A stretch of 64,000 bases of DNA from UBA5972 sp964567685 (GTDB lineage Bacteria > Pseudomonadota > Alphaproteobacteria > Rhodobacterales > Rhodobacteraceae): positions 62,001-126,000 of the forward strand of contig CAZMNO010000003.1 of NCBI GenBank assembly GCA_964567685.1. The letters run 5' to 3'. Shown here piece by piece: positions 1-8,213 of this stretch; the stretch's first letter is position 1, and each line of letters opens with the position of its first letter. Both the position numbers and the translations under genes were made by a program. Below the pieces are notes generated by a model. It made no database searches. It had not been told where the DNA came from and worked only from the letters and a program-made list of their open reading frames with translations.

Positions 1-678
1 ATGGTGCTGCGCATTGCCGGGCTTGGCTATCAGAAAGGCTTTGGCGGGCATTTCCATAACGACAACTCGCTTGCGGTGTTACGCGACATTCCGGGGATCG
101 TGGTTGCCTGCCCGAGCCAGGGTGACGATGCGGCGCAAATGCTGCGCGAATGCGTGCGGCTGGCGAGGGAAGAGCAGCGGGTTGTGGTGTTCGTGGAACC
201 CATCGCGCTTTACCCGATGCGTGATCTGCACAACGAAAAAGACGGCGGGTGGATGCGGACCTATCCGTCCCCCGAAAAGCGCATAGCCCTTGGCGAAGTT
301 GGGGTGACCGGTAACGGGCCGCTGGCGATCGTGACCTATGGCAATGGCCATTATCTAAGCCAGCAGGCGGCAAAAACGCTTGCGGAACAGGGTGTTGAAA
401 CACGTATCATCGATATGCGCTGGCTGGTGCCGTTGCCGGTTGAGGGTATTCTGAAGGCGCTGAAAGGCGCTGAGAAAGTGCTGGTCGTTGATGAGTGCCG
501 CACCACCGGCAGCCAGTCCGAGGCGCTGATGGCAATGCTGCACGAGAAGACCGACCTGCCCCATGCGCGCATCGCGGCTGAGGACAGTTTCATCGCCACC
601 GGCCCGGCCTATGCCGCCACTATGCCGTCGCGCGATAGTATCATCCAAGCCGCCAAATCCTTGTGGAAGGCATCATGA
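1..678 (+). CDS. Thiamine-dependent dehydrogenase E1, beta-type C-terminal part (partial at window start)
   Basis: The 225 visible residues match the second half of a 2-oxoacid dehydrogenase E1 beta subunit or a fused alpha-beta E1. The first ~75 residues are the end of the pyrimidine-binding domain (motifs FGGHFHNDNS, VVACPSQGDDA and FVEPIALYP). The rest is the transketolase C-terminal domain (AIVTYGNGHYLSQQAAKTL, IDMRWLVPLP, VLVVDECRTTGSQSEAL). The gene continues upstream of the window, so the ATG at position 1 is probably internal. It overlaps the next gene by four bases (ATGA), indicating translational coupling to an acyltransferase. The substrate cannot be read from this fragment; branched-chain 2-oxoacid, pyruvate or acetoin are all possible. 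Confidence 0.8.
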   Translation: MVLRIAGLGYQKGFGGHFHNDNSLAVLRDIPGIVVACPSQGDDAAQMLRECVRLAREEQRVVVFVEPIALYPMRDLHNEKDGGWMRTYPSPEKRIALGEVGVTGNGPLAIVTYGNGHYLSQQAAKTLAEQGVETRIIDMRWLVPLPVEGILKALKGAEKVLVVDECRTTGSQSEALMAMLHEKTDLPHARIAAEDSFIATGPAYAATMPSRDSIIQAAKSLWKAS

Positions 679-1715
679 GCAAAACAGCCGTTGTTATCGC
701 GCCGGGACGTGGCACTTATAACAAGCCTGAGCTTGGCTATCTGGCGCGCCATCACGCCGACAATGCGAAGCTGTTCACAGAGTTTGACGACTACCGGACC
801 GGCAAAGGTCAGGAACCCGTCACTGCCCTTGATCGTGCCTCACGCTTCTCCGGCCCCACCCATACTCGGGGCGATAATGCCTCGCCGCTGATCTATGCCT
901 GCGCATATGCCGATTTCCTGTCGATTGACCGGAACCGGTTTGATATTGTCGGGGTCACCGGCAATTCCATGGGTTGGTATATCGCGCTGGCCTGTGCCGG
1001 TGCCTTGACGCCGATGGGCGGGCTTGAGGTCGTCAACACCATGGGCACGTTGATGCAGGAGCATCTGATCGGCGGTCAGCTGATCTATCCCTTTGTTGAC
1101 AAGGCCTGGCGCGAAATCCCCGGCCGTCGCAATGAGGTTTTCAGCGCCATGCAGGCGATTGATGCGCGTCCGGGTCATACTCTTGGCCTTTCGATTGAGC
1201 TTGGTGGTATGCTGGTTCTGGCCGGCGATGCAGCGGGGCTGGATGCTTTTGAAAAAGAGATGCCGCAAGTGCAGGAGAGGTTTCCTCTGCGCCTGCAGAA
1301 CCACGCCGGATTTCACAGCGCCCTGCAGAAACCGGTGGCAGAACTTGGGCGCAAGGACTTGCCACAGGGCCTGTTTAAGCAACCCGATATCCCCCTCATC
1401 GACGGGCGTGGGGGGCTTTGGCACCCGAAATCAAGCGACCTGGCCGCGCTTTGGGATTACACGCTTGGGCATCAGGTGGTGGAACCATACGATTTCACGG
1501 CGGCCATGCGCACCGCTGCGCGCGAATTGATGCCCGACGTCTTCATCATCCTCGGCCCCGGCACGACACTAGGCGGTGCAGTGGCACAGTCGCTGATCCG
1601 GTGCAACTGGCGCGGTTGGGCTGACAAAACCTCGTTTCAGACCGCCCAAAGCGATATTCCCCGGTTGCTCGCCATGGGGATGGAGGATCAGCGCAGGCTT
1701 GCAGTTGCGTCTTGA
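675..1715 (+). CDS. FabD-like acyltransferase (acyl-carrier S-acyltransferase family)
   Basis: A 346-residue protein of the malonyl-CoA:ACP transacylase fold. The nucleophile is Ser98 in GNSMG (family GHSLG), and the catalytic histidine is His214 in AGFHSAL (family AFHS). In the RGxxMQ motif, where FabD uses Arg to hold the malonyl carboxylate, this protein has MGTLMQ, with Met123 in place of Arg. From family knowledge, loss of that Arg suggests an uncharged acyl substrate rather than malonyl. The start overlaps the stop of the E1 gene (ATGA), so the two products probably act together, for example E1 producing an acyl group from a 2-oxoacid. The partner reading is inference. There is no fab cluster nearby, so it is unlikely to be the housekeeping FabD. 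Confidence 0.75.
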   Translation: MSKTAVVIAPGRGTYNKPELGYLARHHADNAKLFTEFDDYRTGKGQEPVTALDRASRFSGPTHTRGDNASPLIYACAYADFLSIDRNRFDIVGVTGNSMGWYIALACAGALTPMGGLEVVNTMGTLMQEHLIGGQLIYPFVDKAWREIPGRRNEVFSAMQAIDARPGHTLGLSIELGGMLVLAGDAAGLDAFEKEMPQVQERFPLRLQNHAGFHSALQKPVAELGRKDLPQGLFKQPDIPLIDGRGGLWHPKSSDLAALWDYTLGHQVVEPYDFTAAMRTAARELMPDVFIILGPGTTLGGAVAQSLIRCNWRGWADKTSFQTAQSDIPRLLAMGMEDQRRLAVAS

Positions 1716-1847
1716 TACCGGTTGCACCTCACTTCTGGTGATTTGGGGGTCGAAACTGATCGGGCGGGGCCTGGTTTAGATTTTATTGGTGGTAATCTTT
1801 TATTCCTAATAGAATGGCGCAACTGTAACCAATACAGGGGTCAATTG

Positions 1848-2519
1848 ATGACCACGAATAAGCCGGAAGCGCTCGGTCAACCCCCTGTTCCGGCGCAGGA
1901 CCCGCATCGCGTCAAACTGGATAGAGAGCGCAATCTGGAAGCCGCCATCGGCAAAGAGGTGCGTGAGTTTCGAAAAAACCAGCGCATCACCGTGAAGGAG
2001 CTTTCTGAACAGACGGGTCTTTCCATCGGCATGCTGTCGAAAATCGAAAACGGCGTGACGTCACCATCGCTGACGACCCTGCAGTTGCTGGCTGACGCCC
2101 TGGGTGTGCCCGTCACCGCCCTGTTTCGCCGCTTTGAGGAGGCGCGCGAGGCCGTCCATACCAAATCGGGCGACGGAGTTGAGATTGTGCGCGAGGGAAC
2201 GCGGGCCGGGCATCAGTATACTCTGCTCGGCCATCTGGGCTCCAATTCTAGCGGCGTTTTCACCGAACCCTACCTGATCACCTTGAGCAGGGAATCAGAT
2301 ATTTTCCCGACTTTTCAGCATGATGGGCTGGAATTCATTTATGTTTTGCAAGGCAAGGTCAGGTATCGCTATGGGCCGGACCACTATCTGCTGGAGCCCG
2401 GGGACACGCTGTTTTTTGATGCCGACGCACCGCATGGCCCTGAGGAACTTGTTGAGTTGCCGATCAGGTTCCTGTCAGTCATTTCTTACAGAAATCCGAC
2501 CGGAAGTGATCCGGCCTGA
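1848..2519 (+). CDS. XRE-family regulator with C-terminal cupin domain
   Basis: A 223-residue protein. A lambda-repressor-type HTH lies at about residues 35-90 (VREFRKNQRITVKELSEQTG, then SIGMLSKIENGVTSPSLTTL). A small cupin domain lies at about residues 150-215 (HDGLEFIYVLQGKVRYRYG, LEPGDTLFFDADAPHGP), expected to sense a small ligand. I chose the ATG at 1848; an open frame extends upstream to 1722 but that stretch is low-complexity and lacks family similarity. It lies 144 bp ahead of glxB in the same orientation and is the likely local regulator of the glxBCD-glnT genes. XRE-cupin regulators often sit beside amine or polyamine glutamylation genes, which fits the neighbouring glutamine synthetase-like enzyme. 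Confidence 0.85.
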   Translation: MTTNKPEALGQPPVPAQDPHRVKLDRERNLEAAIGKEVREFRKNQRITVKELSEQTGLSIGMLSKIENGVTSPSLTTLQLLADALGVPVTALFRRFEEAREAVHTKSGDGVEIVREGTRAGHQYTLLGHLGSNSSGVFTEPYLITLSRESDIFPTFQHDGLEFIYVLQGKVRYRYGPDHYLLEPGDTLFFDADAPHGPEELVELPIRFLSVISYRNPTGSDPA

Positions 2520-2663
2520 GCCCCGTATTTCCGGGTGTTGCGCGCACTGAAAACCAGCCAAAAAGAGGGATTGCCTGTGCAGGATCACCATATTCCTGAC
2601 AGTTGAATAAGTTTCATAATAGTGATATTTGATTCGCGACATTCAAATTAGGAGATCTGCTTT

Positions 2664-3560
2664 ATGTGCGGGATTGTAGGGCTATTTCTAAAGGACAAAT
2701 CTCTGGAACCCAGACTGGGTGAGATGCTCAGCGAAATGCTGATTATCATGTCAGATCGCGGGCCGGATTCCGCTGGGGTTGCGATTTATGGCAGTGAAAC
2801 GGATGGCAAGGCGAAACTGACGATCCACTCTGAAAACGCCGATGCCGATTTTGAAACCCTTGCCGAGGATCTGAGCGCTGCAATCGGCAACCCGGTGGAC
2901 CTTGATCGCAACAACACCCATGCCGTGCTGATCGTGGCAGACAGCAAAGTCGCCGCGGTGCGTCAGGCGCTGCCGGAACTGCGCCCGACTATTCGCGTAA
3001 TGTCTGATGGTGATGTGATCGAGATTTACAAAGAGGTGGGCCTGCCCAAAGACGTGGTGGGCCGGTTCGATCTTGCCTCAATGAGCGGCTCGCATGGCAT
3101 CGGGCACACGCGCATGGCAACCGAAAGCGCTGTCACGACCGATGGTGCGCATCCCTACTCGACAGGTGCGGATCAGTGCCTCGTTCATAACGGATCGCTC
3201 AGCAACCACAATTCCTGGCGACGCAGGCTCGAGCGGGAAGGTGTGCGCATTGAAAGCATGAACGACACTGAAGTCGGGGCCGCTTATCTCACATGGAAGA
3301 TGAGCAAGGGTGCCAGCCTTGGCGAAGCGCTGGAAAGCTCGATTGATGATCTTGATGGCTTCTTCACCTTTGTCGTTGGAACGAAAGACGGGTTCGGCGT
3401 GGTGCGCGACCCGATTGCCTGCAAGCCGGCGGTGATGGCGGAGACCGATCAATACGTGGCCTTTGGCAGCGAATACCGCGCTCTGGTCAACCTGCCCGAT
3501 ATCGAAAACGCCCACATCTGGGAGCCCGAACCCGCCACAGTCTATTTCTGGAGCCACTGA
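2664..3560 (+). CDS. glxB: Class II glutamine amidotransferase, GlxB / MgsA type
   Basis: A 298-residue Ntn-hydrolase. It begins MCGIVGLF, so Cys2 is the expected N-terminal nucleophile after Met removal. Further family motifs are SDRGPDSAGVAIYG near residue 32, HGIGHTRMATES, VHNGSLSNHNSWRRRLE and MNDTEVGAAYL. It corresponds to the glutaminase part of glutamate synthase carried on a separate polypeptide. A good Shine-Dalgarno (AGGAG at about 2651) precedes the ATG. The following two genes encode the remaining GltB-like domains, so a three-subunit enzyme is expected: either Glx of rhizobial nomenclature or MgsA of N-methylglutamate synthase. The sequence does not separate these names. Confidence 0.85.
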   Translation: MCGIVGLFLKDKSLEPRLGEMLSEMLIIMSDRGPDSAGVAIYGSETDGKAKLTIHSENADADFETLAEDLSAAIGNPVDLDRNNTHAVLIVADSKVAAVRQALPELRPTIRVMSDGDVIEIYKEVGLPKDVVGRFDLASMSGSHGIGHTRMATESAVTTDGAHPYSTGADQCLVHNGSLSNHNSWRRRLEREGVRIESMNDTEVGAAYLTWKMSKGASLGEALESSIDDLDGFFTFVVGTKDGFGVVRDPIACKPAVMAETDQYVAFGSEYRALVNLPDIENAHIWEPEPATVYFWSH

Positions 3561-3561
3561 T

Positions 3562-4245
3562 ATGCAGGTTTACAATCTGGAAGCCGACGGTTTACGCGGT
3601 TTGAACTCGGCCCTTCACGCGCAGGCTGAAAACATCACCCAAGATCAGTGGCTAGTGACAAACCCCAAAGGCAGCCATGCCATAGCCTGCGGATTGAACG
3701 TTGCGATCAATGTGACGGTTGAGGGACCGGCAGGGTATTACTGTGCAGGCATGAACAAGGAAGCGACGGTACATGTGAAAGGCTCGGTCGGGCCGGGGGT
3801 TGCCGAAAACATGATGTCCGGCAGTGTGATCGTCGAAGGTGATGCCAGCCAGTACGCCGGGGCAACAGCCCATGGCGGATTGCTGGTAATCAAGGGCAAT
3901 GCCAGTTCGCGTTGCGGTATCTCGATGAAAGGTGTCGATATCGTGGTACACGGCAATATCGGCCATATGAGCGCTTTCATGGCTCAGGCGGGCAATCTGG
4001 TGGTGTGCGGTGACGCGGCCGATGCCCTGGGGGATTCACTCTATGAAGCCAGAATTTTCGTTCGCGGCAAGGTGAAAAGCCTCGGTGCGGATTGCATCGA
4101 AAAGGAGATGCGCCCAGAGCATCTGGAAATATTGCGAGACCTGCTGGAACGCGCTGATTGCAATGCGAAACCGGAAGAGTTCCGCCGCTACGGCTCTGCC
4201 CGCCAGCTTTACAATTTCGACGTCGACAACGCACAGGCGTATTAG
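3562..4245 (+). CDS. glxC: GXGXG-motif glutamate synthase subunit, GlxC / MgsB type
   Basis: A 227-residue protein matching the C-terminal GXGXG domain of the large subunit of glutamate synthase. Repeated glycine-rich beta-helix turns are visible: VEGPAGYYCAGMNKEATVHVKG, GNASSRCGISMKGVDIVVHGN and GSVGPGVAENMMSGSVIVEG. No catalytic residues are expected, because the domain packs structurally against the FMN domain. The ATG at 3562 follows the glxB stop by one base, so translation is coupled; an upstream in-frame extension would run far into glxB and is rejected. The length is normal for GlxC/MgsB. Confidence 0.85.
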   Translation: MQVYNLEADGLRGLNSALHAQAENITQDQWLVTNPKGSHAIACGLNVAINVTVEGPAGYYCAGMNKEATVHVKGSVGPGVAENMMSGSVIVEGDASQYAGATAHGGLLVIKGNASSRCGISMKGVDIVVHGNIGHMSAFMAQAGNLVVCGDAADALGDSLYEARIFVRGKVKSLGADCIEKEMRPEHLEILRDLLERADCNAKPEEFRRYGSARQLYNFDVDNAQAY

Positions 4246-4262
4246 GAAGAGATGTGAAGGAC

Positions 4263-5594
4263 ATGGAAAACAAGAACATCCCCCAGACAGCTCCGATCCA
4301 GTCGGCGACATTCTCAAACCCGATCAATGCCGAGATACGCCGTGCTGCGGCAACCGGTATTTACGACATCAGGGGCGGCGGCGCCAAGCGGCGGGTACCG
4401 CATTTTGACGACCTTCTGTTTCTCGGCGCTTCGGTGTCGCGCTACCCGCTGGAAGGGTATCGCGAGAAATGTGAAACCAAAGTCACTTTGGGCACAAGGT
4501 TTGCCAGCAAGCCGATTGAGCTGGATATCCCGATCACCATCGCCGGAATGAGTTTCGGGGCATTGTCGGGCCCGGCAAAAGAATCCCTTGGCCGGGGGGC
4601 CTCGATGGCCGGAACATCGACAACGACCGGTGATGGCGGCATGACGCCGGAGGAACGTGAGCATTCAACCCAGCTGATTTATCAGTATCTTCCATCCCGT
4701 TACGGCATGAATCCCGACGATCTGCGCAAGGCAGACGCGATTGAGATTGTCATTGGCCAAGGCGCCAAGCCCGGTGGTGGTGGGATGCTGCTTGGCCAGA
4801 AAATCAGTGATCGCGTGGCCGAGATGCGCACGCTGCCCAAAGGCATCGACCAGCGCTCGGCCTGTCGCCACCCGGACTGGACCGGACCGGATGATCTGGA
4901 GATCAAGATCCTTGAATTGCGCGAGATCACAAATTGGGAAAAGCCGATCTATGTAAAGGTCGGCGCAACCCGTCCCTATTATGACACGGCGCTGGCAGTG
5001 AAAGCCGGTGCAGATGTCATCGTGATGGACGGCATGCAGGGCGGTACCGCAGCTACGCAGGATGTCTTCATCGAGCATGTCGGCCTGCCGACACTTGCCT
5101 GTCTGCGACCGGCAGTTCGGGCCCTGCAGGATCTTGGCGTGCATCGCGAAGTGCAGTTGATCATCTCGGGCGGTATCCGCACCGGGGCGGATGTGGCCAA
5201 GGCGCTGGCGCTGGGCGCAGATGCGGTTTCTATCGGTACCGCCGCAATGATTGCCATAGGTGACAATGATCCGAAATGGGAAAAGGAATACCAGAAACTT
5301 GGCACCACGACCGGCGCCTATGACGACTGGCACGAAGGACTTGACCCGGCAGGGATCACCACCCAGACACCTAAACTCGAGCGGCGCGTTGATCCGGTCG
5401 ACGCCGGACGGCGATTGCGTAACTATCTGAAGGTTATGACGCTTGAAGCGCAAACCATCGCCAGAGCGTGCGGCCACAACCATCTGCACAACCTCGAGCC
5501 GGAGGACCTGTGTGCCTTGACCATGGAAGCCGCAGCCATGGCCCAGGTGCCTTTGGCAGGGACTGACTGGATTCCCGGAAAGTCAGGGTTCTAG
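4263..5594 (+). CDS. glxD: FMN-binding glutamate synthase-like subunit, GlxD / MgsC type
   Basis: A 443-residue protein with the GltB synthase (FMN) domain. Visible motifs are ITIAGMSFGALSGPAKESLGRG, GQGAKPGGGGMLLGQKIS, KPIYVKVGATRPYYDTALAVKAGADVIVMDGMQGGTAA, and LIISGGIRTGADVAKALALGADAVSIGTA, the last being the phosphate-binding half of the barrel. The C-terminus ARACGHNHLHNLEPEDLCALT replaces the multi-cysteine Fe-S cluster of true GltB, as in GlxD/MgsC. The start is ATG 4263 or the in-frame GTG 4254, which is closer to an AGGAAG at 4245. It would use ammonia from GlxB (or methylamine bound as glutamylmethylamide) to form glutamate or N-methylglutamate. Confidence 0.82.
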   Translation: MENKNIPQTAPIQSATFSNPINAEIRRAAATGIYDIRGGGAKRRVPHFDDLLFLGASVSRYPLEGYREKCETKVTLGTRFASKPIELDIPITIAGMSFGALSGPAKESLGRGASMAGTSTTTGDGGMTPEEREHSTQLIYQYLPSRYGMNPDDLRKADAIEIVIGQGAKPGGGGMLLGQKISDRVAEMRTLPKGIDQRSACRHPDWTGPDDLEIKILELREITNWEKPIYVKVGATRPYYDTALAVKAGADVIVMDGMQGGTAATQDVFIEHVGLPTLACLRPAVRALQDLGVHREVQLIISGGIRTGADVAKALALGADAVSIGTAAMIAIGDNDPKWEKEYQKLGTTTGAYDDWHEGLDPAGITTQTPKLERRVDPVDAGRRLRNYLKVMTLEAQTIARACGHNHLHNLEPEDLCALTMEAAAMAQVPLAGTDWIPGKSGF

Positions 5595-5663
5595 TTGCAT
5601 CATCCGCCGCGAGAGTAAAAAGTGACGCCGAAACAAAGAAGACAGGGAGAGGAACGCAAAACC

Positions 5664-6995
5664 ATGACCAAGGATCTGGCGAAATTTGCTGCTGAAAACG
5701 GTGTAAAGTATTTCATGATTTCATTTACCGATCTTTTTGGTGGCCAGCGGGCTAAGCTGGTCCCGGCTGAGGCAATTGCGGACATGCAGGAAGATGGGGC
5801 CGGCTTTGCGGGTTTTGCGACCTGGCTTGACATGACCCCGGCACATCCCGATATGCTGGCCGTGCCCGATCCCAGCTCCGTAATCCAGTTACCCTGGAAA
5901 CCCGAAGTCGCCTGGGTTGCCGGAAACTGCGTGATGGAAGACGCGGACGTCGCACAGGCACCGCGCAATGTTCTGAGACGCCTGATTGACGAGGCGGCAG
6001 GTGAAGGCCTGCACGTCAAGACCGGGATTGAGGCTGAGTTCTTTTTGCTGACCCCGGATGGCAGCCAGATCTCGGATCCGTTCGATACTGCCGAAAAGCC
6101 CTGTTACGATCAGCAGGCGGTGATGCGGCGCTATGATGTGGTGCGCGAGATTTGCGACTATATGCTCGATCTGGGCTGGGGGCCTTATCAGAACGATCAC
6201 GAGGATGCGAATGGTCAGTTCGAAATGAACTTTGAGTTCGATGACGCTTTGCGCACGGCTGACAAGCACAGCTTTTTCAAGTTCATGGTGAAATCGGTGG
6301 CCGAGAAACACGGGCTCAGGGCGACATTCATGCCAAAACCGGTTGAAGGGCTGACGGGCAATGGCTGCCATGCCCATATCTCGGTTTGGGACGCGCCCGG
6401 GGACAAAGCCAAGACCAATGTGTTCGCCTCCGACAAGGGTACGGGGCAGACTGGCGAACTGGGCCTCTCACAGCAGGGGGCGCATTTTCTGGGTGGCATC
6501 ATGAAACATGCTTCGGCTCTGGCGGCGATCACCAATCCGACGGTGAATTCCTATAAGCGGATCAACGCACCGCGTACCATGTCAGGGGCTACCTGGGCGC
6601 CTAACACGGTTACCTGGACCGGCAACAACCGCACGCATATGGTGCGGGTTCCCGGGCCCGGCCGGTTTGAGCTGCGCCTGCCCGATGGGGCGGTGAATCC
6701 CTATCTTCTGCAGGCGGTAATCATAGCCGCGGGCTTGTCAGGTATGCGCACTAAGGCCGATCCCGGCAAACGTTGGGATATCGACATGTATGCAGAAGGC
6801 CACAAGGTCACCGATGCGCCAAAACTGCCGCTCAATATGCTCGATGCCTTGCGCGAGTACGACAAGGATGATGAATTGAAAGCGATGATGGGCGAAGAGT
6901 TTTCAGCCGCCTATACCAAGATGAAGCATCAGGAATGGAATAGCTTCGTGTCGCATTTCTCGCATTGGGAAAAAGAGCACACGCTGGATATCTGA
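5664..6995 (+). CDS. glnT: Type III glutamine synthetase family enzyme (GlnT / gamma-glutamylmethylamide synthetase GmaS-like)
   Basis: A 443-residue glutamine synthetase fold. Metal and substrate motifs are EAEFFLLTPDG, QFEMNFEFDDALRTADKHSFFKFMVK, GCHAHIS, NPTVNSYKRINAPRTMSGATWAPNTVTWTGNNR and FELRLPDGAVNPYLLQAVIIAAGL. It starts at ATG 5664 with GGGAGAGGAA at 5645. It follows glxD by 69 bases and ends the cluster. In rhizobia this arrangement is glxBCD-glnT; in methylotrophic Rhodobacterales almost identical proteins are MgsABC and GmaS, which start N-methylglutamate-pathway methylamine use. No mgdABCD genes follow (a convergent hydrolase does), so substrate assignment stays open. Confidence 0.8.
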   Translation: MTKDLAKFAAENGVKYFMISFTDLFGGQRAKLVPAEAIADMQEDGAGFAGFATWLDMTPAHPDMLAVPDPSSVIQLPWKPEVAWVAGNCVMEDADVAQAPRNVLRRLIDEAAGEGLHVKTGIEAEFFLLTPDGSQISDPFDTAEKPCYDQQAVMRRYDVVREICDYMLDLGWGPYQNDHEDANGQFEMNFEFDDALRTADKHSFFKFMVKSVAEKHGLRATFMPKPVEGLTGNGCHAHISVWDAPGDKAKTNVFASDKGTGQTGELGLSQQGAHFLGGIMKHASALAAITNPTVNSYKRINAPRTMSGATWAPNTVTWTGNNRTHMVRVPGPGRFELRLPDGAVNPYLLQAVIIAAGLSGMRTKADPGKRWDIDMYAEGHKVTDAPKLPLNMLDALREYDKDDELKAMMGEEFSAAYTKMKHQEWNSFVSHFSHWEKEHTLDI

Positions 6996-7025
6996 CCGGA
7001 AAATTTGGATCGCGCCAAACTGGGC

Positions 7026-7066
7026 CTGATCAGATATTGGTGTCTGATCAGCAACTTGAGTTTTTT
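7026..7066 (+). terminator. Probable rho-independent terminator after glnT
   Basis: A perfect 9-bp stem (CTGATCAGA at 7026-7034, TCTGATCAG at 7043-7051) with an 8-base loop is followed after nine bases by a run of T (7061-7066). It lies between convergent genes: glnT ends at 6995 and the reverse-strand gene ends at 7065. The separation between stem and T-run is longer than ideal. Confidence 0.5.
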
Positions 7067-8213
7067 ACAGAATCATCTCTTCCAGCCTGTTGGGATGATG
7101 GGTGATCGCCTCATACCCGTCTTCGGTCAGGATGAAACTGTCCCCGACCTGCGCGCGGAAGCTGTTGGCAACGGTGACACTGCCGTCAACCGCCAGAACC
7201 ATGCCCGATTGAAGAATGGTCTTGTCACCTGCCACAAGTTCGGGTTTTTCCAGAAAGCTGAAACCGGTCGCCCGCCCGCAGCGGAACGGGTAAGCATAGC
7301 CTGCCTCCTGAATGACCGCGGCATATTCGGCATGAACATCCTCAGCCGCGATGCCGGGGCGCAGAACATCAAGGGCGGCTTTCTGACTGGCCAGCGCAAC
7401 CTCGTAAACTTCGGCCTGGCTGCTATCGGCAATCTCGCCGATCCAGAATGTGCGATCAAAGCCAAGCTTGAAGCGGTGGAAATTGGTCATGCCGCAAAAA
7501 CACAGGAACACCGGCTCGCCCCGTCGCATGATCCGGGTTGAAGCGCGGTGATGCGGCTTGGTGATTTCCCTTCCCGAGGCCATGATCTGCAAAAAATGCG
7601 TGTTCGGCGACATCGCCTGATCTGAATAATGGCGGTTCAGAAGCTCAGCCGCCTTGCGCGTTCCCGCCTCGGAAATCGCCAGCGCCACCTCGTACTCCGC
7701 CACGCCATCGCCAATTGTTGCACGCCCTGCATTCATCATGGCCCCTGCCACTTCACCGGCGTGACGCGCCAAAGTCAGTTCTTCCTCTGATTTGATCATG
7801 CGCAGGTCGGCAACGATCGGGGTCACGTCGCCCATACGGGTGCTGTCAACCAGCCCATCGACAAATCGCCTGACCAAAGGGGGCATCGAATCGATTTCAA
7901 TCGCGACCCGGCCCGCCCCACCAAGTGCTTCTGGCAATTCGCTGCGCCACTCATCGCCCAGCCCGTCATTCCAGACAGCGATCCGGTCAACCCGCGCCGC
8001 GGCTTGCGCCATATCGCTTTCCATGCTGGGGGTGATCAGCAGGCTGTCACCGTCTTTTGGTACAATCAGGATCGTCGGGCGGCCAAAATCCATATGCAGA
8101 TAGTCATAATAGCCGGTGAAATAGTAAACGCTGTCGTCATCCGTAATGACGGTCGTATCAAACCCGGCTTGCGCAAGTTGCTGGCGCAAGGCCTTCATAC
8201 GTTGTTCAAACAT
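7065..8213 (-). CDS. M24-fold (creatinase/Xaa-Pro peptidase-like) hydrolase with altered metal site
   Basis: A 382-residue pita-bread protein. It has an N-terminal creatinase domain (MFEQRMKALRQQLAQAGFD, YYFTGYYDYLHMDFGRP) and a C-terminal M24 domain. The five metal ligands of M24 peptidases are mostly absent: the first Asp is replaced in FLCFCGMTNFH, although an Asp remains in LGFDRTFWIG; the GHGxG histidine is replaced (CGRATGFSF); the first Glu becomes Asp in VLAVDGS; and the last is not seen in RAQVGDSFIL. Such loss occurs in the non-peptidase members creatinase and ectoine hydrolase, so a C-N hydrolase for a small osmolyte-like compound is plausible. I chose the Met at 8213; the frame extends upstream to 8333 over the preceding gene. 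It overlaps the M20 gene by eight bases, so the two are cotranscribed. Confidence 0.72.
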   Translation of the reverse strand: MFEQRMKALRQQLAQAGFDTTVITDDDSVYYFTGYYDYLHMDFGRPTILIVPKDGDSLLITPSMESDMAQAAARVDRIAVWNDGLGDEWRSELPEALGGAGRVAIEIDSMPPLVRRFVDGLVDSTRMGDVTPIVADLRMIKSEEELTLARHAGEVAGAMMNAGRATIGDGVAEYEVALAISEAGTRKAAELLNRHYSDQAMSPNTHFLQIMASGREITKPHHRASTRIMRRGEPVFLCFCGMTNFHRFKLGFDRTFWIGEIADSSQAEVYEVALASQKAALDVLRPGIAAEDVHAEYAAVIQEAGYAYPFRCGRATGFSFLEKPELVAGDKTILQSGMVLAVDGSVTVANSFRAQVGDSFILTEDGYEAITHHPNRLEEMIL

